A DNA stretch of 64,000 bases from Pedobacter borealis DSM 19626 (lineage in GTDB: Bacteria; Bacteroidota; Bacteroidia; Sphingobacteriales; Sphingobacteriaceae), in NCBI RefSeq assembly GCF_000708285.2, contig NZ_JAUG01000032.1, positions 1-64,000 on the forward strand, written 5' to 3'. A program made the position numbers and the translations under genes. Of this stretch, positions 18,072-28,000 are shown in pieces (the first letter of the stretch is position 1; each line of letters begins with the position of its first letter). The notes under the pieces are model-generated. The model was not told the DNA's origin. It did not search any database and saw nothing but the letters and a program-made list of their open reading frames with translations.

Positions 18072-18380
18072 GTTTTATTTTAAATGAATGGACTTTTATT
18101 GGGAGTGCAATTGCAGTAATCATAGGTTACTTTGTTCCCGTGTTTCGCTTTACGCTTTCCCGAAAGTTCGGGATACCTCCTTGCTGCAGGGTAACGCTGC
18201 ACCCGGGGCTAGATGGCCTAAATAGTATTTCATTTTTAGGGTTGTATAGTGTACCCACCTTTGTTCCTAAACCCGAATGTAATGAAAAGCCCGTAAACGA
18301 AGAATGAGTGCGGACTTGGAATGGAAAGCGGGACTAAAAATGCCAAGCACGCAGAACTGCTCATTTTCAAATCAATTTTA
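17264..18380. repeat. Tandem duplication of a non-coding unit
   Basis: Unit A (17264-about 17933) and unit B (17939-about 18380) match in order. 17264-17413 equals 17939-18088 at a constant offset of 675. 17485-17582 equals 18101-18198 at offset 616. After an insertion in unit A, both continue through ACCCGGG(G)CTAGATGGCC, GTTCCTAAACCCGA and CAAATCAATTT. Differences are scattered substitutions, one extra palindromic repeat (17420-17449) and the 164-bp insertion at 17583-17746. No protein is encoded. Confidence 0.8.
17583..17746. mobile_element. 164-bp MITE with 18-bp terminal inverted repeats
   Basis: Ends CAATGTCATTAAGTTAAG (17583-17600) and CTTAACTTAATGACATTG (17729-17746) are perfect inverted repeats. 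GGGTAACGCT occurs directly before (17573-17582) and directly after (17747-17756), a 10-bp target duplication. The homologous unit B holds the uninterrupted site with a single GGGTAACGCT at 18189-18198. The interior carries TGTCATCCTGTCC and GAGCCTGTCGAAGG, the core shared with other extragenic elements here. No transposase; it would have been moved in trans. Confidence 0.85.
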
Positions 18381-18481
18381 CAAACTATGTCTATTATCAA
18401 TGGAGAGATCTGTTTACCAATTTAATCTCATTTGAGCTTCTATGTGGTTTCCAGACTTCGGATCTCTAACTTTCGGACTTA

Positions 18482-19270
18482 TCAAGTCTTATAAATCCCT
18501 GCGGCCATTTTTTCGATAAATCCCTTTGGCAGGATTCTATTGGCATATACACTGATGATATTGGTAAAACCTGGAATAATTTCAGATTTTTCGGCAAACA
18601 TTCCTTTTAATGCGATTTCAGCTACCTCATCAGGCTTCATATTAAACTTTTCGGCCATTTTATTAAAGGCATCCAGTCCGGCCCGGTGGGCAAAACCTGT
18701 ATCAACAGGGCCTGGACTCAAACAGCTTACAGAAACCGGACCATCTTTAAGCTCGAACCTTAAAGCCCTCGTAAAAGATAAAACAAAAGCTTTAGTTGCC
18801 GAATAGATGGCCAAGGTTGGTACCGCCTGGTAGGCAGCAGTACTGCAAACGTTGAGTATATAAGCCTTTTTTTCTGTAGAAAGGATTGGAAGCAATAAAT
18901 GGCACAGTGAAGTTACCGTAATCATGTTTAATTGACACATTTCTAACTGGGCACTTAAATCCAATTCTTCAAATTTCCCCCACAATCCATAACCTGCATT
19001 ATTAATCAGGATATTAATGGCATAATTCCTTTCTGTTATCCAGTTGTATACCAATTTTGGGGCTTGAGCCTGGTTAAGATCAATCGACAAGATATCTACT
19101 TCAACGTTATATTGGTTTTTGATCTCCGTTTGTAAAGAAATCAATTCATTAGCCGAACGGGCAATAAGCAACAAGTTGATTTTTCTCCTGGCCAGTGCAA
19201 TGGCCATAGATCTTCCTATACCTTTACTGGCTCCGGTTATCAGTGCGTACTTCATCTTTGTTTCCAACAT
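18482..19270 (-). CDS. Short-chain dehydrogenase/reductase (SDR)
   Basis: 262 residues, classical SDR. Visible are the cofactor motif TGASKGIG (near residue 13), NNAG (about 92), a Ser in NVCSTAAYQ and the catalytic YSATK pair about 14 residues later. An Arg-rich stretch after the first strand (IARSANEL) suggests NADP(H). PGPVDTGF closes the cofactor loop. The substrate is unknown; overall it resembles the DltE/YqjQ-type SDRs. The first ATG (19270) follows GGAG by 7 bases, so it is kept over the internal ATG at 19255. Transcribed away from the TonB receptor. Confidence 0.88.
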   Translation of the reverse strand: MLETKMKYALITGASKGIGRSMAIALARRKINLLLIARSANELISLQTEIKNQYNVEVDILSIDLNQAQAPKLVYNWITERNYAINILINNAGYGLWGKFEELDLSAQLEMCQLNMITVTSLCHLLLPILSTEKKAYILNVCSTAAYQAVPTLAIYSATKAFVLSFTRALRFELKDGPVSVSCLSPGPVDTGFAHRAGLDAFNKMAEKFNMKPDEVAEIALKGMFAEKSEIIPGFTNIISVYANRILPKGFIEKMAAGIYKT

Positions 19271-19406
19271 TTTTTTACTCCAAACGGTTTAACGCAAATA
19301 TCAAATAAATTAAATCTTATGCCTTATTTATTTTAAAATGATGAATGATTAAACACCATGTAGGTATCTTTTTTGAGTTATTATTTTTAACAAGTCTAAA
19401 TAATGT

Positions 19407-19414
19407 TAGATTTG
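19407..19414 (+). promoter_or_regulatory. Candidate -7 box of the TonB receptor gene
   Basis: TAGATTTG is an exact TAnnTTTG box, 18 bases before the chosen ATG at 19433. No clean TTTG -33 box is seen at the usual spacing. It supports the ATG at 19433 because the earlier ATG at 19403 would lie upstream of transcription. Confidence 0.35.
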
Positions 19415-19432
19415 CTGAAATTTAGATATTAC

Positions 19433-21784
19433 ATGAAACACCATTACATAAAATTTTTCGCCACTGCGCTTATAATATTATCTACAGTTACCCTCTTTGC
19501 ACAAATAGGGAAGGGAACAATTACCGGAAAAGTTGTCGACTCGTTAGGGAACAGCATACCCTTTGCCAACATACAGGTTAAAAAGCAAAATCTTAAAACT
19601 ACTTCAGGTAAAACCGGTGCATTTAAGTTAACGGATGTTCCTGCAGGAAACCAACAGATCAGGGTTTCCATTACAGGCTACGATCAATTTGAGCAGGTGG
19701 TATCGGTTATTGCAAACGATACAATTCAGGTAAATATTGTTTTAAAAGAGCAGCGTTCTGAACTTAATGATGTAATTGTTTCGGCAAGTAGACGACCTGA
19801 ATCTTTGTCGCAAACACCCTCATCGGTAACGGTGCTTACAGCAAAGGAATTGAATACACAATCTGCAATTAGCCCGAATTTAGCTAATATCCTTTCATAC
19901 AGCGTACCTGGATTGGGTTTTTCTACCAATCAAACGGGTAACTCTGGTCAGACTTTGCGTGGTAGAAATGTTTTGGTATTAATTGATGGTATTCCGCAAT
20001 CAACTCCATTAAGGGCAGGAGGAAGGGATATCCGCAGTATCGATCCTTCGGTTATAGAGCGTGTTGAAGTTATTAAAGGTGCCACCGCCATTTATGGTAA
20101 TGGTGCAGAAGGAGGTTTGATTAACTACATTACTAAAAAAGCCGATAAAGGAAAATCATTCGGAGGTTATTCTCAAGCCGGAATTACAGGAAACTTAAAA
20201 GGCGATAGCACCATAGGCTACCGTTTTTCACAACAGCTTTACGGCAAAACAGGTAAGTTCGATTATCTGGTAAGTGGTATGTTCGAAAAAACCGGCGTTT
20301 TCCGCGATGCTGAAGGCTTGGTAATTTCGCCTGAATATGGTTTAGGCGAGACTAAATCTTACAATGGCTTTGTAAAACTGGGATATAACTTTACTCCAAA
20401 ACAGCGTTTGCAGGTGATGTATAATTATTTCAGCTCCAGACAGCATTCTAAATACCTAACCAAAGATGGTGTTTACGGTCAATCGCCGGCTATTGGTATT
20501 TATGGGAAAAGACTGGGCGAAGATGAAGGAACAAGGTTTAACCATAATGCCAATTTACAATATACCAATCAGCAGATTTTTGGCAAAACAGATTTAACGG
20601 CCAATGTATATTATCAGGACTTTTATACCATTTATTCTAACTCAGTGTCATTTTTCGGTAGCGGCCAATCGGCCATTACTTCAACAAAAAAGGGTGCAAG
20701 GGTAAACCTGAATACACCTTTTAATATTGCAGATCAGGTACCAATGCAATTGAACTATGGTTTGGATTTAATGAACGATAAAACTGCTCAAAGCTTAACA
20801 GATGGCCGTTTATGGGTACCTAATATGAATATGGTGAACTTTGCACCTTACTTACAGGCTTCTGCAACTTTCATTAATGATTTAACCATAAAGGGAGGCT
20901 TAAGGGTAGAAAATATTAACATTGATGTAGACGATTTTAATACCTTGGCTACCGGTGCAAACGGTGCAGGAAGTATAGCGGTGCAAGGGGGTAAATTAGA
21001 TTATAATGCTTTAGTATTTAATGCTGGCGCTCGTTACTCGAAATTCAAGTTTTTTAATCCTTTTATCAGTTATGCACAATCTTTCTCGGTGTTCGAGCTG
21101 GGTAGGGTGTTAAGGGCAGCAAAAAGCAATACCTTATCGCAGTTAGAAACTAAACCAATTATTGTAAACAATTACGAAGCTGGTTTTAGCAGTACCGTAG
21201 GTAAACTGAATTTTAGTGCTGCTTATTATTACAGCACGTCTAAACTGGGCGCCAATCTTTTAGAAGTTAATGGAACTTACATCTCTCAACGTATTCCAGA
21301 GCGTGTATATGGATTTGAAATCCAGGCAGATTATCAGGTTCTACGCGATTTGAGCATTGGTGGTAATTATGCACAGGTAGAAGGAAAAGGCGATGTAGAT
21401 GATGATGATAATTTTAACGGAGAGAAAGATGTGTATTTAAACACAACCCGTATCCCGCCATCAAAAACCACTGTTTACCTTAAATATTCAGGTATTAAAA
21501 ACTTAAGTTTAGATGTAGACTGGATGCGTGTAGGAAATCGTGACCGCTTTAAAACCAATGCGGCAGGTAAATATTTAATTGGCGAAGGTCCGGTAAAAGC
21601 ATTCAATTTATTTAATGTTGCAGCCGTGTATCAGGTTACACAGCCTTTAAAACTATCGGTAGGTGTAGAGAATTTATTGAACAAAGTTTATTATCCTGCC
21701 ATTTCTCAGTTTTACGGCAGCAATGTAAATTATGTGAGAGGGAATGGACGCAGATTTAACCTATCACTAGGCTACGCTTTTTAG
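19433..21784 (+). CDS. TonB-dependent outer-membrane receptor, siderophore type
   Basis: 783 residues from ATG 19433. A signal peptide ends near TLFAQ. Then comes a carboxypeptidase-regulatory-like domain (ITGKVVDSLGNSIPFANIQV, TDVPAGNQQIRVSITGYDQF), the plug (VIVSASRRPESLSQTPSSVT, LRGRNVLVLIDGIP, IERVEVIKGATAIYGNGAEG, GLINYITKK) and a 22-strand barrel ending in NLSLGYAF. The plug and barrel resemble ferric-siderophore receptors, not SusC. A PepSY-domain membrane protein starts 4 bases after the stop, the usual partner in siderophore uptake. Iron control is likely but no Fur box was found. The ligand is inferred from context. Confidence 0.9.
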   Translation: MKHHYIKFFATALIILSTVTLFAQIGKGTITGKVVDSLGNSIPFANIQVKKQNLKTTSGKTGAFKLTDVPAGNQQIRVSITGYDQFEQVVSVIANDTIQVNIVLKEQRSELNDVIVSASRRPESLSQTPSSVTVLTAKELNTQSAISPNLANILSYSVPGLGFSTNQTGNSGQTLRGRNVLVLIDGIPQSTPLRAGGRDIRSIDPSVIERVEVIKGATAIYGNGAEGGLINYITKKADKGKSFGGYSQAGITGNLKGDSTIGYRFSQQLYGKTGKFDYLVSGMFEKTGVFRDAEGLVISPEYGLGETKSYNGFVKLGYNFTPKQRLQVMYNYFSSRQHSKYLTKDGVYGQSPAIGIYGKRLGEDEGTRFNHNANLQYTNQQIFGKTDLTANVYYQDFYTIYSNSVSFFGSGQSAITSTKKGARVNLNTPFNIADQVPMQLNYGLDLMNDKTAQSLTDGRLWVPNMNMVNFAPYLQASATFINDLTIKGGLRVENINIDVDDFNTLATGANGAGSIAVQGGKLDYNALVFNAGARYSKFKFFNPFISYAQSFSVFELGRVLRAAKSNTLSQLETKPIIVNNYEAGFSSTVGKLNFSAAYYYSTSKLGANLLEVNGTYISQRIPERVYGFEIQADYQVLRDLSIGGNYAQVEGKGDVDDDDNFNGEKDVYLNTTRIPPSKTTVYLKYSGIKNLSLDVDWMRVGNRDRFKTNAAGKYLIGEGPVKAFNLFNVAAVYQVTQPLKLSVGVENLLNKVYYPAISQFYGSNVNYVRGNGRRFNLSLGYAF

Positions 21785-21787
21785 ACA

Positions 21788-22897
21788 ATGAAGAACAGGA
21801 ATTTTAAAAATACCATCAGGAACATTCATCTCTGGCTCGGCCTGGCTACTGGCCTGGTGGTATTTATTATTAGTATAACTGGTGCGCTGTATATCTTTGA
21901 AGAAGAAATCAGAGATTTTACACAAAAAGATTTCCGCTACGTAGAACTTCAACAGAAGCCTTTTGTAGGTTTAGATCATATCATTTCAACTTTCGAAAAA
22001 TTATCACCCAAAGACCAGTTAAGGCTGATCAGAATTGAAGATGGGTTTTCAAATGCAACAGTAGAAATTACCACTAAAAAGGGGATTGTTTACTATTTTA
22101 ATCCTTACAATGCCGCCTTGGTAAAAAGAGGTGGCGAAGATTGGCTTCAGGTTGTAGAGCATATCCATACCTCCCTGTTGCTAGGAAAAACAGGAAAGTT
22201 TATCATGCAATGGTCGGTGGTTATTTTCGTACTAATGCTGATTACAGGACTTGTACTCTGGTTTCCTGGCCAGATGCGGTTATTAAAACAATCTTTAACG
22301 ATTAAAAGAAAAGCTTCATTTAAACGGTTAAATTACGATTTACACAACGTATTGGGCTTTTATGCATCTGTTGTGCTATTGGTTACTGCTTTGAGTGGTT
22401 TGTACTTTGCTTTTAAAGAGGTGAAAAATGCGGCTAGTTTTTTTACCGGGAGCAAATTAGGGCAGGGAAAAGCCATCGTTTTAGCCAAACCTACACACAT
22501 CGATTCGCTACCTGTACGTTACAATAAAATTTATACTGAAGCTAAAATTAAATACCCTGGTGCTATTTCCACTAGTTTTTCGCTGCGTGGTAAAGGCGAA
22601 CTGCGGTTAAGAATGATTTATCCCTACCACTGGGCACGCAACCAGAATACCTTTTTTTATGAGGAAGCTACAGGCACAATGATCAGGGCTAAACTGTATA
22701 AAGATTTTAACGGGGCCGATTTAATAGAAGCCACCAATTACGATCTGCATACGGGCAGACTTTTAGGCCTTCCGAATAAAATTCTTTCCTTTTTAGCGGC
22801 TTTGGTTGCAGCGAGTTTGCCGATTACAGGTTTTATCATCTGGTGGAAGAAAAGGAAAAAGCCCAGTAAAGCTAAACCTATCCTTACCTCAAAGTAA
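21788..22897 (+). CDS. PepSY-associated inner-membrane protein (PiuB-like)
   Basis: 369 residues. Starts with NIHLWLGLATGLVVFIISIT, the first helix of PepSY_TM proteins, with further helices at about 138-158 (VVIFVLMLITGLVLWFPG), 188-208 and 330-350 (AALVAASLPITGFIIWWKKR). Conserved His in HIHTSLLLG, HNVLGF and DLHTGRL fit a haem- or metal-linked redox role. Such proteins are thought to help reduce or release iron from siderophores. Only 3 bases separate it from the TonB receptor, so they form one operon. Confidence 0.88.
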   Translation: MKNRNFKNTIRNIHLWLGLATGLVVFIISITGALYIFEEEIRDFTQKDFRYVELQQKPFVGLDHIISTFEKLSPKDQLRLIRIEDGFSNATVEITTKKGIVYYFNPYNAALVKRGGEDWLQVVEHIHTSLLLGKTGKFIMQWSVVIFVLMLITGLVLWFPGQMRLLKQSLTIKRKASFKRLNYDLHNVLGFYASVVLLVTALSGLYFAFKEVKNAASFFTGSKLGQGKAIVLAKPTHIDSLPVRYNKIYTEAKIKYPGAISTSFSLRGKGELRLRMIYPYHWARNQNTFFYEEATGTMIRAKLYKDFNGADLIEATNYDLHTGRLLGLPNKILSFLAALVAASLPITGFIIWWKKRKKPSKAKPILTSK

Positions 22898-22950
22898 TTG
22901 GAGCATCTAAATTGCAGTAAAACCACTTCTGTATTAGAACCTGAAGTCAT

Positions 22951-23370
22951 TTAACTAAGCTGCTCAGCATATGCTTTAAGCTGGTTCAGTCCCGATTGAC
23001 AGAATTCCTGTTGCATGGTTAAATCAAGGCTTGCAACGGGCTCAAAGATTTCGGTAAGCGTAACGGGGTTATTTCCTGTAAAGGTGATCAGGCTTTTCCG
23101 CTCATCATCTAATGTATAAGCAATTCGCTCATGCGCTATAATTTCAGTGTAAGTTCCGCTAAAGTCAAAATTTTCGGTTCCGTCTTTTTTGGCCATAACG
23201 TATAAAAAACCACTTCCTACTACCAGGTTATTTTCAATTTTCTTATTGATCCATTCGTCTGATGGAGTATTCCACTTGGCAATATGTTCGGGCTCATTCC
23301 ATATTTTCCAAACCAGACTAATGGGTTTATATATCTGAATACTGGCAGTTAAAGTATTTTTAAAATCCAT
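22951..23370 (-). CDS. AHSA1/SRPBCC-domain protein
   Basis: 139 residues. The AHSA1-type START-like fold is recognised by the opening strand ASIQIYKPISLVWKIWNEPE followed by HIAKWN, the central DFSGTYTEI, RIAYTLDD and the C-terminal helix LTMQQEFCQSGLNQLKAYAE. Members bind hydrophobic ligands or co-operate with Hsp90 in eukaryotes; bacterial roles are mostly unknown. Monocistronic, convergent with the PepSY gene. Confidence 0.85.
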   Translation of the reverse strand: MDFKNTLTASIQIYKPISLVWKIWNEPEHIAKWNTPSDEWINKKIENNLVVGSGFLYVMAKKDGTENFDFSGTYTEIIAHERIAYTLDDERKSLITFTGNNPVTLTEIFEPVASLDLTMQQEFCQSGLNQLKAYAEQLS

Positions 23371-23532
23371 GGCGCTTTAATTTTTTATAAAAATAATTGC
23401 TCGTACCAACAATTTAAGTGGTCATTAAAGACAAATTTAGAGGTGATTTGAGCAGGGATTTAAAAGAAAACTAAAATAAAAAACAGTAATTTTTATATCT
23501 GTTTTTCAGACTTTAGGTGTATGATTATCTAG

Positions 23533-23630
23533 ATGAAGCAAACAAAAATTGCTTCATTGGTGTAGTTATAATTCCGCTAACACGGGAGTAATTTGAAAGG
23601 GGTAAACATGGATGTAGTTACCCTTTTCTC
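23533..23630 (+). ncRNA. Candidate small RNA with terminator
   Basis: A perfect 9-bp hairpin, ATGAAGCAA (23533-23541) with TTGCTTCAT (23549-23557), is followed by AAAGGGGTAA (23596-23605) pairing with TTACCCTTTT (to 23627). The second hairpin looks like a plus-strand terminator, yet no plus-strand gene lies within 600 bases upstream. No clear promoter box was found. The rest of the gap 23371-23833 shows nothing else. Confidence 0.25.
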
Positions 23631-23833
23631 TTTTAACAACATTTTAAGTAACGAACTTGTTTAGTTCATTTTGTTCAGTATTGTTTGGCTGAATCCGAAA
23701 TTAATAACGATTGTTTTACAACAAAGAACAAAAGAGGAGACACAGCTGCAGATGCTTAATTGGTTTCTACAGCCATTAACATCTCCATTTTCCATCCCTC
23801 CATATTTTTTGTACCCTTGTAAAAAAAATAAAA

Positions 23834-24115
23834 ATGGAGAAAGCACTTGTTAATATAACCTATTGCCCCAAATGTGGCTGGATGTTACGTTCGGCTTATA
23901 TGGCGCAAGAAATTTTAACCACTTTTGTTGATGAGCTAAAGGGGGTAACTTTAATTCCGAGTGAAACATCGGGCGTTTTTACTGTTCATGTTGGCGAGAA
24001 ACTAATTTTCGATAGAAAGCAGATGCAACGCTTTCCTGAAATTAAAGAATTAAAACAGCTTATTCGTGATGAAGTGAATCCAGACATGAACCTTGGCCAC
24101 TCTGATGTTAAATAG
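23834..24115 (+). CDS. SelT/SelW/SelH-like Rdx-family protein
   Basis: 93 residues with a thioredoxin-like Rdx fold. ITYCPKCGWMLRSAYMAQEI holds the CxxC redox motif in the position of CxxU in eukaryotic selenoproteins; the second residue is Cys here. Later elements VTLIPSETSGVFTVHVGEKL and FPEIKELKQLIRD agree with the family. Cytoplasmic, probably a thiol oxidoreductase; the physiological partner is unknown. Start is the first ATG after an A-rich stretch. Confidence 0.85.
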   Translation: MEKALVNITYCPKCGWMLRSAYMAQEILTTFVDELKGVTLIPSETSGVFTVHVGEKLIFDRKQMQRFPEIKELKQLIRDEVNPDMNLGHSDVK

Positions 24116-24136
24116 CGAACATTTAAATTTAGGAAT

Positions 24137-24563
24137 CTAAGAGCCTGTTTAAATTTGATACAATTATTTTACTTATCTAACATTTTTGTCACACTGAGGG
24201 GTAATTTATTTTGTAAAAATCAATATAAATGACATAAGGATTTTTAGCGGATTGTAAGCTGCGAGGAATCGTCATTGCGAGAAGGCTTTTTCAGCCGACG
24301 AAGCAATCTTACAACGATCGCTACTAGCGTGCGCATTAAGATTATTCATTTTTGCAGTTGTTTTTAAAGGCATTCATGAGCTCAATTATTCGGTTATCTT
24401 CTTGCCTTGCAATGACGACCTTTCTATGGAGGTCTGCTAATGGTAGCGGAGTCGATTGCTTTTAATATATCGAAAAACGGGTCTTCGACTAGGCTCTCCA
24501 CAGGAGTCCTTTGGACAGACTGACATACTAATCATTTATAATAAAATTTATACAGGCTCTAAG
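24137..24563. repeat. 427-bp composite element with inverted ends
   Basis: Ends TAAGAGCCTGTTTAAATTT (24138-24156) and AAATTTATACAGGCTCTAA (24544-24562) are inverted repeats with two mismatches. Inside is a large hairpin-forming block with CGTCATTGCGAGAAGG, GAAGCAATCTTACAA and CTTGCAATGACGACC, plus CTCCACAGGAGTCC TTTGGACAGACTGACA at the right. Blocks in the same order recur at 52079-52375. Non-coding, probably a non-autonomous mobile or REP-derived element. Confidence 0.65.
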
Positions 24564-24627
24564 TAATTGATCTATAGTTGGGAGACTACGTGATTATTTC
24601 AGTCGCGAACAGGATTTTAGTAAATTG

Positions 24628-24810
24628 TTATCTTAAAGCCAAGATCAGTTTGCCTGATTTGATTCTGAAATAGTAGGTTAAAGAAGTTCTTCCTTTTAAA
24701 ACTTCAATAGTTTTAATGGCGCCAGAACTGCCCCACGTGTCAGAAATAAGATCGCCAACTTTCAGTTGTTCTAGTTTATGGATGGGAGTCAATGCATCAA
24801 TATGTGTCAT
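24628..24810 (-). CDS. Small hypothetical protein, 60 residues
   Basis: The ATG at 24810 is preferred; the frame also runs to 24870, but the upstream residues (QKPYLKKIYWFIFVT) look non-coding. The product is beta-rich (LEQLKVGDLISDTWGSSG, YYFRIKSGKLILALR) and reminiscent of short SH3-like or KOW-like folds, without a firm match. Not recognised. It lies alone between a repeat element and the regulator gene on the other strand. Confidence 0.45.
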   Translation of the reverse strand: MTHIDALTPIHKLEQLKVGDLISDTWGSSGAIKTIEVLKGRTSLTYYFRIKSGKLILALR

Positions 24811-25059
24811 AGTAACAAAAATAAACCAATATATTTTTTTTAGATAGGGTTTTTGTCTCAAAATATACATTTCACGTTTATGTGTAATAATAAATACTAC
24901 GGTTTCGGTCTGTAAATAAGTAGGTGTTGTAGGTTGAATTATTAAAATGTAGGTGGAACAACATCAAGATAGAACAGAGCTGTCTTTAATATAGGAGAAA
25001 TCTTACGGTTTTTGCTATTTAATCCTAAACAATAGCCGATAGCTGAGTTTTAGGAAAAT

Positions 25060-28000
25060 ATGTATATTCGTTTCCTGCCATGCATACCACGGTACGGTTT
25101 CTCTATGTTCCTTATTCAGAAAAAAACTGCTTGCTCCATATTTTTTTTATGGATGGGTGCAGTTATTTGTTTTGCCCAGTCTACAACTATTCGCCTTAAA
25201 TATCTGGGGGTAGAAAGTGGCCTATCTAATAATGTGGTAAACTCTTTGTATCTGGATCATTTTGGGTTTATGTGGATGGGTACCTATGATGGATTAAACC
25301 GTTACGATGGCTATCATTTTAAGGTTTTTAGAAATGGCTGGGGAGATGAACATTCATTAGTAAATAACCACATTACGGTACTGAATGGAGATGCGAAAAA
25401 CAAGGTTTGGGTAGGTACGCAAAAGGGTGTTTCTTATTATGATTATGCCGATTCCAAGTTTCATCAATTGATTTATCTAGACAAGGGAAGAAAAAATGAG
25501 GTAAGTTATGCTATTAATTCCATTGCAATAAGTAAGGCTTTAGCTGTTTATGTAGCTACTGAAGAAAAAGGCCTGTTTATGCTCGAAAAGAATAGCAGCA
25601 TTGCAAAACGAATCCCATATGGCAAAAATTTGGATTTCACTGTAAAAGCTTTATATGTTGATGAACAACAAACCCTATGGCTTTTTATAAAAGATGTGGG
25701 GCTTTGCAGATACGATAATGATAAACATAGAATCCGTTTAGTAACTGCTGCCGTACGCTCAGTAACATGCATTACCAAAGGCACTAACCAAACACTCTGG
25801 GTTGGAACAGAGCACGGACTTTTTCAGTTTGATAAAGCCAATAGTAGCCTCACCAAGTTTAACCAGCATTTAAGCAATGAGAATATTATGAGTTTATTGT
25901 TTGATCGGCAACAAAAACTCTGGATTTCAACTGATGGGGGAGGAATTGCTGTTTACAATACAAAAAATCAAAAAACAAATTACCTATCTGCAGGAAAAGA
26001 AAAAGGCTTACTGAGCAGTAATTCTGTCGCCCAGGTTTACGAAGACAGCGAATCTAGAAAGTGGATCGCAACCTTACGTGGTGGGGTTAATATCATCGAT
26101 CCAGAAAATGAGCAGTTTACCACTATTAAACATAATCCATTAAAAAACAATTCCTTAATTAACAATTTTGTACTCTCCTTTAGCGAAGATGAAAACAAAA
26201 ACATTTGGATCGGGACTGATGGAGGTGGTTTAAGTGTTTGGAACAGAAAGCAAAATACTTTTGCTAATTATGCCAAAACCAGCGATCCAAACTCTTTAAC
26301 CAGTAATTTTGTTACCAGTATTTTAAACGATGCAGATCACAACGTTTGGGTGGCCAGTTTTAGCGGCGGGATAGATCGTTTTAATAAAACAACCGGGAAA
26401 TTTGTTCACTATAACTGTTACAATAACTATAAAGGCGTTGATGACATTAACATTTGGAAGCTTTATCAAGACAAACAAAAAAATATTTGGGTAGGCACTA
26501 CAAAAGGTGGTGCATTGTATCGTTACAATAAAATTGCCGATAAATTTGAACTTTTTGATCATAACCTAAAGGATATCCACAGCTTGTTCCAGGATTCGAA
26601 AGGAAGACTTTGGGCAGGGAACTATACCGAACTGATCGAAATCGATCCAATAAACAAAAAGCATAAATATACGAAGATCAATTTTGCCATCAGGGCCATT
26701 CAGGAAGATTTTAATCATCAAATATGGATCGGCACCGAAGGTGGAGGTTTATTGCTTTTTGATCCGGAAACCAAAAAAATAAAGCGGTATATCCAGAGCG
26801 ATGGCTTACCAAGTAATTCGGTGCTCAATATCCTTCAGGATGCTCAAGGTAATTTATGGTGTAGTACTTATAACGGTTTATCAAAATTTGATGTTGCACA
26901 CCAAAGCTTTAAAAACTATTATGCTACCGATGGCTTACAAAGCAATCAGTTTAATTATAATGCTGCATTAAAACTTGCAAACGGTAACTTTTTGTTTGGT
27001 GGAATTGATGGCTTCAATTTGTTTTCGCCCGATAGCATTAAGAAAAATAAAAGGATACCAAAAATGGTGCTGACTGATTTTAGGATCAATAATATTCCGC
27101 TCGATCAGGATTCAGGTTATAACGATATCTCTGTTGTTAATTTAGCATGCATAGAAATCCCATTTAGTGCTGCGGTGATTTCTATCGATTATGCAGCAAT
27201 AGAATTCTCTTTTCAGGATCAGATTTCTTACGCCTATTACCTCGAAGGTTGGGATAGAGACTGGAATTATGTGAACAAATTAAGCACAGCCTATTATTCC
27301 AGGTTAAATGAAGGTGAGTATAAACTGCACATTAAAAGTACCGATACCGAAGGCGCCTGGAGCAACAATGAAAAGATTGTAATAATTAAGATTTTACCCC
27401 CTTGGTACCGCACCTGGTGGGCCTATGCCATTTACCTTATTATAGGATCTTCCCTATTTTATCTTTTTCAAACCTATCGTAACCGCCAGAGAAGATTAAA
27501 ACACGAGGTAGAAATTACCAACCTTAAGATGGAGCGTGAAAAGGATCTGAATGAGAAAAAACTGAATTTCTTTACCAATATTTCGCACGAGCTGAGAACG
27601 CCGTTAACCCTAATTGTTAATCCGATTAAAGATATTATCCATAAGAAAGACCCAGGGCAAGAAAAGAACGATTTAAATATTGTTTACCGTAATTCGAGGC
27701 GTTTGTTAAGCCTGGTAGATCAGTTATTGCTGTTTAGAAAAACGGAAAGTGAGAACGACGCCTTGAAGATTGTAAGGATCAACCTCTACAAATTTACCAA
27801 CGAGATTTTCCTCTGCTTTAATTATTTGGCAAAGCAGAACCATATCGAATATACTTTTGAGTGCGAGGAAGAAGACCTGGATATTTATGCAGATAAAGAC
27901 AAACTCGAAATCGTTTTCTTTAACCTGCTCTCTAATGCACTTAAATTCACCCCGAAAGGCGGTTTTGTGAAATTTAGTGTTAAAACCCTTGGTATGCGGG

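Noticed and set aside
19433-21784. TonB receptor as a SusC for the polysaccharide locus
   Set aside because: No SusD follows, a PepSY protein does, and the plug resembles siderophore receptors.
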